Of a stretch of DNA of 9,468 nucleotides, positions 6,936 to 9,468 are shown one piece after another. A program made the position numbers and the translations under genes. Location: assembly GCA_038205755.1 (NCBI GenBank), contig JBBRBN010000111.1, positions 1 through 9,468 on the forward strand. The letters run 5' to 3'. The notes under the pieces are model-generated. The model was not told where the DNA came from. It did no database searches and saw only the letters and a program-made list of their open reading frames with translations. Source of the stretch: JANNWF01 sp038205755. GTDB lineage: Bacteria > Pseudomonadota > Gammaproteobacteria > Xanthomonadales > Xanthomonadaceae. The first letter of the stretch is position 1. Every line of letters begins with the position of its first letter.

Positions 6936-7787
6936 GTGCGATTTCTTTTTGCCGGCTTGCTGCTGGCCTGTTTTTCCTCACTTGCTGTTGCCAACACTGG
7001 CGTGGCATTCGTCCACGGCACCGGCAAGCAGACCGATGCCTACAACGACTACTGGCAGTCCGGCTTCATTGAATCGGTGCGTCAGGGCTTGCCCAATCGC
7101 GCCAACTACGTCGTCATCAACTGCGATTTCGAGCAATACATGTGGGACAGCCGCGCCGCCGGCTGCCTTGCCGGCCAGCTGAGCAGCTTCATCACCAGCC
7201 GCAACATCACCGACCTGGTGGTGCTGACCCATTCGAACGGCGGCAACGTGATGCGCTGGATCATGTCCAATCCAACCTGGGACAGCCGCTACCCGGCCAT
7301 CATCCAGCGCATCCGCTGGGTCAATGCCCTGGCACCCTCCTCCGCCGGCACGCCGCTGGCCGACGCGGTGATGAACGGCAACCTGCTTGAGTCCACGCTG
7401 GGCTGGATCGCTGGCTACAAGTCGGATGCCGTGCGCATGCAGCAGCAAAGCTGGATGGCCAGTTACAACGCCAGCTGGCTGTACGGTACGTCGGGGCGGC
7501 CATCCCTGCCCAAGGGCTTCTGGAGCGTCGTCGGCAGTGACGTGCGCGTCGCCCTATGGAGCGGCAACGCCTACTGCGGCGGCTACCACCTGAATCTGGG
7601 TCTGGAGATTACCAAGGCCTGGCTGGACAGCTGCGCCGACGGCTTCCTCAACTGCAGCAGTCAGCGCGCCGCCGGTCGGGTGTGGTTCCAGGACACCCAA
7701 TCGACGTCCGGTGGCTTCGTGCTGAATCACAACCAGAGCCGACGTCAATGCTTCAATCTCGACGTCATCCTGCGCAACGACCTGTGA
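6936..7787 (+). CDS. Exported serine alpha/beta-hydrolase (lipase/esterase-like)
   Basis: Starting at GTG 6936, the product is 283 residues. MRFLFAGLLLACFSSLAVA forms a short signal peptide with an A-V-A site for signal peptidase I after residue 19; an LLAC sequence (Cys12) looks like a lipobox but sits very early. The fold is indicated by VHGTG (His27-Gly28, the usual oxyanion region after strand 3) and by LVVLTHSNGGN, a G-H-S-x-G-like nucleophile elbow with Ser100. Asp202 (GSDVRV) and His218 (GGYHLNL) are well placed to complete the triad. Six cysteines remain in the mature part (63, 77, 214, 233, 240, 272), enough for three disulfides, in keeping with export. The substrate cannot be told; lipase or esterase activity is the likeliest guess. 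An in-frame TTG at 6867, with its own GGGAGGG, would add 23 residues. It is followed 11 bases later by the DUF4785-like gene, so the two probably form an operon. Confidence 0.75.
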   Translation: MRFLFAGLLLACFSSLAVANTGVAFVHGTGKQTDAYNDYWQSGFIESVRQGLPNRANYVVINCDFEQYMWDSRAAGCLAGQLSSFITSRNITDLVVLTHSNGGNVMRWIMSNPTWDSRYPAIIQRIRWVNALAPSSAGTPLADAVMNGNLLESTLGWIAGYKSDAVRMQQQSWMASYNASWLYGTSGRPSLPKGFWSVVGSDVRVALWSGNAYCGGYHLNLGLEITKAWLDSCADGFLNCSSQRAAGRVWFQDTQSTSGGFVLNHNQSRRQCFNLDVILRNDL

Positions 7788-7790
7788 GGA
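7786..7790 (+). promoter_or_regulatory. Shine-Dalgarno site overlapping the hydrolase stop
   Basis: GAGGA begins within the TGA stop of the hydrolase gene and lies 8 bases before ATG 7799. It fixes the start of the downstream gene and suggests translational coupling. Confidence 0.7.
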
Positions 7791-7798
7791 CGACAACC

Positions 7799-9022
7799 AT
7801 GCGTACTTCAATTTGTTTTGTCCTCATGCTGTTGGTCGGTGGTGCTGCGTTCGCCCAGCGCTCGAACCTGCTGCCCGCCGCCGCCGGCGATCTGATCCCG
7901 CCGAAGCTGTCGGCGGCAGCCAAACTCGCGGCGCTGCCGGATATTGAACGGGCACCCGTGAGCTTTGCCTGGGCGCTTGAACGCGGAGCCGTGGTCGAGC
8001 CAGCGCAGCCGTTCCGGGCCGAGAGTCGGGAGTTCTGGAGCGTGGTCGATGCCAGTGATCTGAAGGCCGGCCTGCTGATCGATACCACCGCGCCCGGCGC
8101 GCTGCTGCGGATCAGTCCGGCCGACGCCCGCAAATCGACCGGCCTGGGCATTGCGGGGCTAAGCGTTCGGAAGGCGGGTCAGCGGTTCGCATCGGAAGCA
8201 GCGTTTGTCGCCCGCGCAGACGCCGATCAGCTGAAGGCCGCCGGCGCCGACTTTGGCGAAGGCACGCTGGCAGTGCGTCTTGCTCCTGCGCTGGGAAGCG
8301 GTCGCTTCGAATTGGTGGCAGAGCAGGCAAGCGGCCGCTATCTGGTCCATGTGTTTGAGCCGGACAGCCAGTTCGCGCTGACGCTGGGCGCGGATCAGGT
8401 CAGCCTGCTGGCGGGCGGAACGCTGAGGGTCGAGGCCACCTTGCTTGAAGGCGCCGACAAGCGTTCGCTCGATTCGATAGGCGGCGAACTGACCTCACCG
8501 ACCGGCGACAGCTATGAACTGCAGTTCAAGCCTGCCGCCAACGGCAGCTACGTCGCCCACGTGCAGGTGCCGGAGGCCGCGCAGACTGGCATTGGCCTGT
8601 GGGAAGTGCACACCTTTGCCGGCACCAAGCGGGGTGGCCTCGACGTCAACCGCGACGCGCGAACCGCGATCGGCGTCGGCCATGCCACCGCCAAGCTGGC
8701 CGGCAGTTATCGACTGCAGTCCTCCGATGGACTGCAGTTCACCCTGCCGGTAGAGATTGCAACTGCCGGCCGCTATGCGCTGCGCGGCACGCTGTTTGCC
8801 ACCGGCCCGGATGGGCAGCTGACGCCAGTTGCGCAGTCCGAATCGGCGCAGTGGCTGGAGTCGTCCGGCGAACTTGTGCTGGGCTTTGGCAAGGCGCTGC
8901 TGCCGGCAGGCTATGGCGCGCCGTTCGAGCTGCGCGAGCTGCTGCTCAAGGATCAGGGCCGGCTGGCCGATCTGGAGCGGCGCGCGCTGGCGATCAAGGT
9001 CGCAGCGGGTTTCAGCAAGTAG
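7799..9022 (+). CDS. Exported DUF4785-like protein of unknown function
   Basis: ATG 7799 gives 407 residues; the frame is open far upstream, but that part overlaps the hydrolase gene and has no ribosome site. MRTSICFVLMLLVGGAAFA is a clear Sec signal peptide with AFA before the cleavage point. The mature protein has no cysteine, is rich in Ala, Leu and Gly, and in its second half shows beta-sandwich-like patterns (LRVEATLLEG, YVAHVQVPE, GLWEVHTFAG, YALRGTLFATG), suggesting Ig-like domains. The C-terminal motif PFELRELLLKDQGRLADLE and overall size recall DUF4785 proteins of Xanthomonadales and Legionella; that match is from memory. No catalytic motif is visible. Placement directly after a secreted hydrolase suggests a shared task in the periplasm or outside the cell, such as chaperone, inhibitor or binding partner, but nothing proves it. 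Confidence 0.7.
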   Translation: MRTSICFVLMLLVGGAAFAQRSNLLPAAAGDLIPPKLSAAAKLAALPDIERAPVSFAWALERGAVVEPAQPFRAESREFWSVVDASDLKAGLLIDTTAPGALLRISPADARKSTGLGIAGLSVRKAGQRFASEAAFVARADADQLKAAGADFGEGTLAVRLAPALGSGRFELVAEQASGRYLVHVFEPDSQFALTLGADQVSLLAGGTLRVEATLLEGADKRSLDSIGGELTSPTGDSYELQFKPAANGSYVAHVQVPEAAQTGIGLWEVHTFAGTKRGGLDVNRDARTAIGVGHATAKLAGSYRLQSSDGLQFTLPVEIATAGRYALRGTLFATGPDGQLTPVAQSESAQWLESSGELVLGFGKALLPAGYGAPFELRELLLKDQGRLADLERRALAIKVAAGFSK

Positions 9023-9042
9023 CGCGGACCTGACCGGTCACG

Positions 9043-9074
9043 GCCCGGCCGCGGTCTCTGGGGCGCGGCCGGGC
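9043..9074 (+). terminator. GC-rich terminator hairpin after the DUF4785-like gene
   Basis: GCCCGGCCGCG (9043-9053) and CGCGGCCGGGC (9064-9074) form a perfect 11-bp stem with a 10-base loop, 20 bases after the stop codon. It is followed by TCTTGG, a weak T-tract. Position and strength fit an intrinsic terminator. Confidence 0.65.
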
Positions 9075-9080
9075 TCTTGG

Positions 9081-9110
9081 AGGGCGTCGCTCCTGCGACG
9101 CCGCTCCTGG
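9081..9110 (-). repeat. REP-like extragenic palindrome
   Basis: GGCGTCGC (9083-9090) pairs with GCGACGCC (9095-9102) around a TCCT loop. Read on the minus strand the element begins CCAGGAGCGGCGTCGC. The AGGAGCGGC head followed by a palindrome resembles the REP elements common in Xanthomonadales genomes. Only one copy is in this window, so repetition cannot be confirmed here. Confidence 0.45.
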
Positions 9111-9117
9111 CCTTCGA

Positions 9118-9148
9118 TGCGCGACGCGCGGCCGTCCGGAGTCGCGCA
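9118..9148. repeat. Third palindrome in the xseA upstream region
   Basis: TGCGCGAC (9118-9125) pairs with GTCGCGCA (9141-9148) around a 15-base loop. It follows the REP-like element closely, and the two may be parts of one composite element. In GC-rich DNA an 8-bp stem with this loop could also be chance. Confidence 0.3.
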
Positions 9149-9231
9149 AGCGTGTGCGCCTCCTGCCTTGAAGTTGCTGACTGCCCCACGGTCGATCTCC
9201 GCAGCGCCGGCTGATCGGGCAGAATCCGTCG

Positions 9232-9468
9232 ATGGCTACGCCGCGCATCCTCACCCCCAGTCAATTCACCACCCTCGCCCGCTCGTTGCTCGAAGACAGC
9301 TTTCCGCTGGTCGAGATCGAGGGCGAGATCAGCAGCCTGTCGCGGCCGGCTTCGGGCCACCTGTATTTCAACCTGAAGGACCGCAACGCGCAGGTGCGCT
9401 GCGCGATGTTTCGTCCGAAGACCCAGTGGCTGCGCTTCAAGCCGGCTGACGGCGATCTGGTGGTCGCC
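9232..9468 (+). CDS. xseA: Exodeoxyribonuclease VII large subunit, 3'-truncated
   Basis: The first 79 residues are present and run off the right edge. They match the N-terminal OB-fold (tRNA_anti-like) domain of XseA: ILTPSQFTTLARSLLED, then VEIEGEISSLSRPASGHLYF, NLKDRNAQVRCAMFR and WLRFKPADGDLVV. With XseB, the enzyme degrades single-stranded DNA to oligonucleotides in the cytoplasm; the OB-fold binds the DNA, and the catalytic domain lies beyond the window. The start at ATG 9232 agrees with the family's usual N-terminus. No Shine-Dalgarno site is visible. A CAGAAT six bases before the ATG could be a -10 box for a leaderless message, but no -35 box accompanies it. The gene is separated from the upstream operon by a terminator and palindromes, so it is probably expressed independently. 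Confidence 0.93.
   Translation, partial: MATPRILTPSQFTTLARSLLEDSFPLVEIEGEISSLSRPASGHLYFNLKDRNAQVRCAMFRPKTQWLRFKPADGDLVVA

Noticed and set aside
6967..6973. Lipoprotein signal (LLAC) in the hydrolase
   Set aside because: With the GTG start, Cys12 leaves too short a hydrophobic core, and an ideal A-V-A signal peptidase I site follows at residue 19; kept only as an alternative if the TTG start is used.
7556..7798. Upstream extension of the DUF4785-like gene
   Set aside because: It overlaps the hydrolase gene, and the signal peptide begins exactly at ATG 7799 behind a good ribosome site.

Overview
The window is GC-rich DNA with tightly packed plus-strand genes. It looks like a gammaproteobacterium, most likely from the Xanthomonadales/Lysobacterales. 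The grounds are the 3'-edge xseA, whose N-terminus reads like those of that order, a DUF4785-like secreted protein, and a palindromic extragenic element whose minus strand carries an AGGAGCGGC head similar to REP elements of that group. The taxonomic call is inference from memory of families; no search was run.

Region 1 (positions 2-6531) is a compact three-gene operon cut by the left edge. It encodes (a) the C-terminal part of a GlcG/HbpS-type (DUF336) heme-binding-like protein, (b) a 608-residue exported protein with the hallmarks of an outer-membrane beta-barrel, and (c) a 1329-residue exported decaheme cytochrome c fused to a C-terminal LVIVD-type beta-propeller. Gaps between stops and starts are 1 and 7 bases. 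The combination of a barrel and a large multiheme cytochrome suggests an electron route across, or at, the outer membrane that does not match MtrCAB or the named Geobacter conduits as I remember them. This is the most interesting part of the window.

Region 2 (6530-6935) has no gene. It holds two strong tandem hairpins directly after the cytochrome stop, a 15-base alternating GC tract, a candidate sigma70 promoter overlapped by direct and inverted repeats, and a leader of about 95 bases with two in-frame Shine-Dalgarno/start pairs.

Region 3 (6936-9022) is a two-gene operon for exported proteins: a small serine alpha/beta-hydrolase with a visible candidate Ser-Asp-His triad and six mature cysteines, then a 407-residue DUF4785-like beta-rich protein. 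It ends at a GC-rich hairpin (9043-9074), followed by a cluster of further palindromes.

Region 4 (9232-9468) is the start of xseA (exodeoxyribonuclease VII large subunit), cut by the right edge; it is a housekeeping gene and marks the chromosomal setting.

No tRNA, rRNA, CRISPR array, transposase or integrase is visible.
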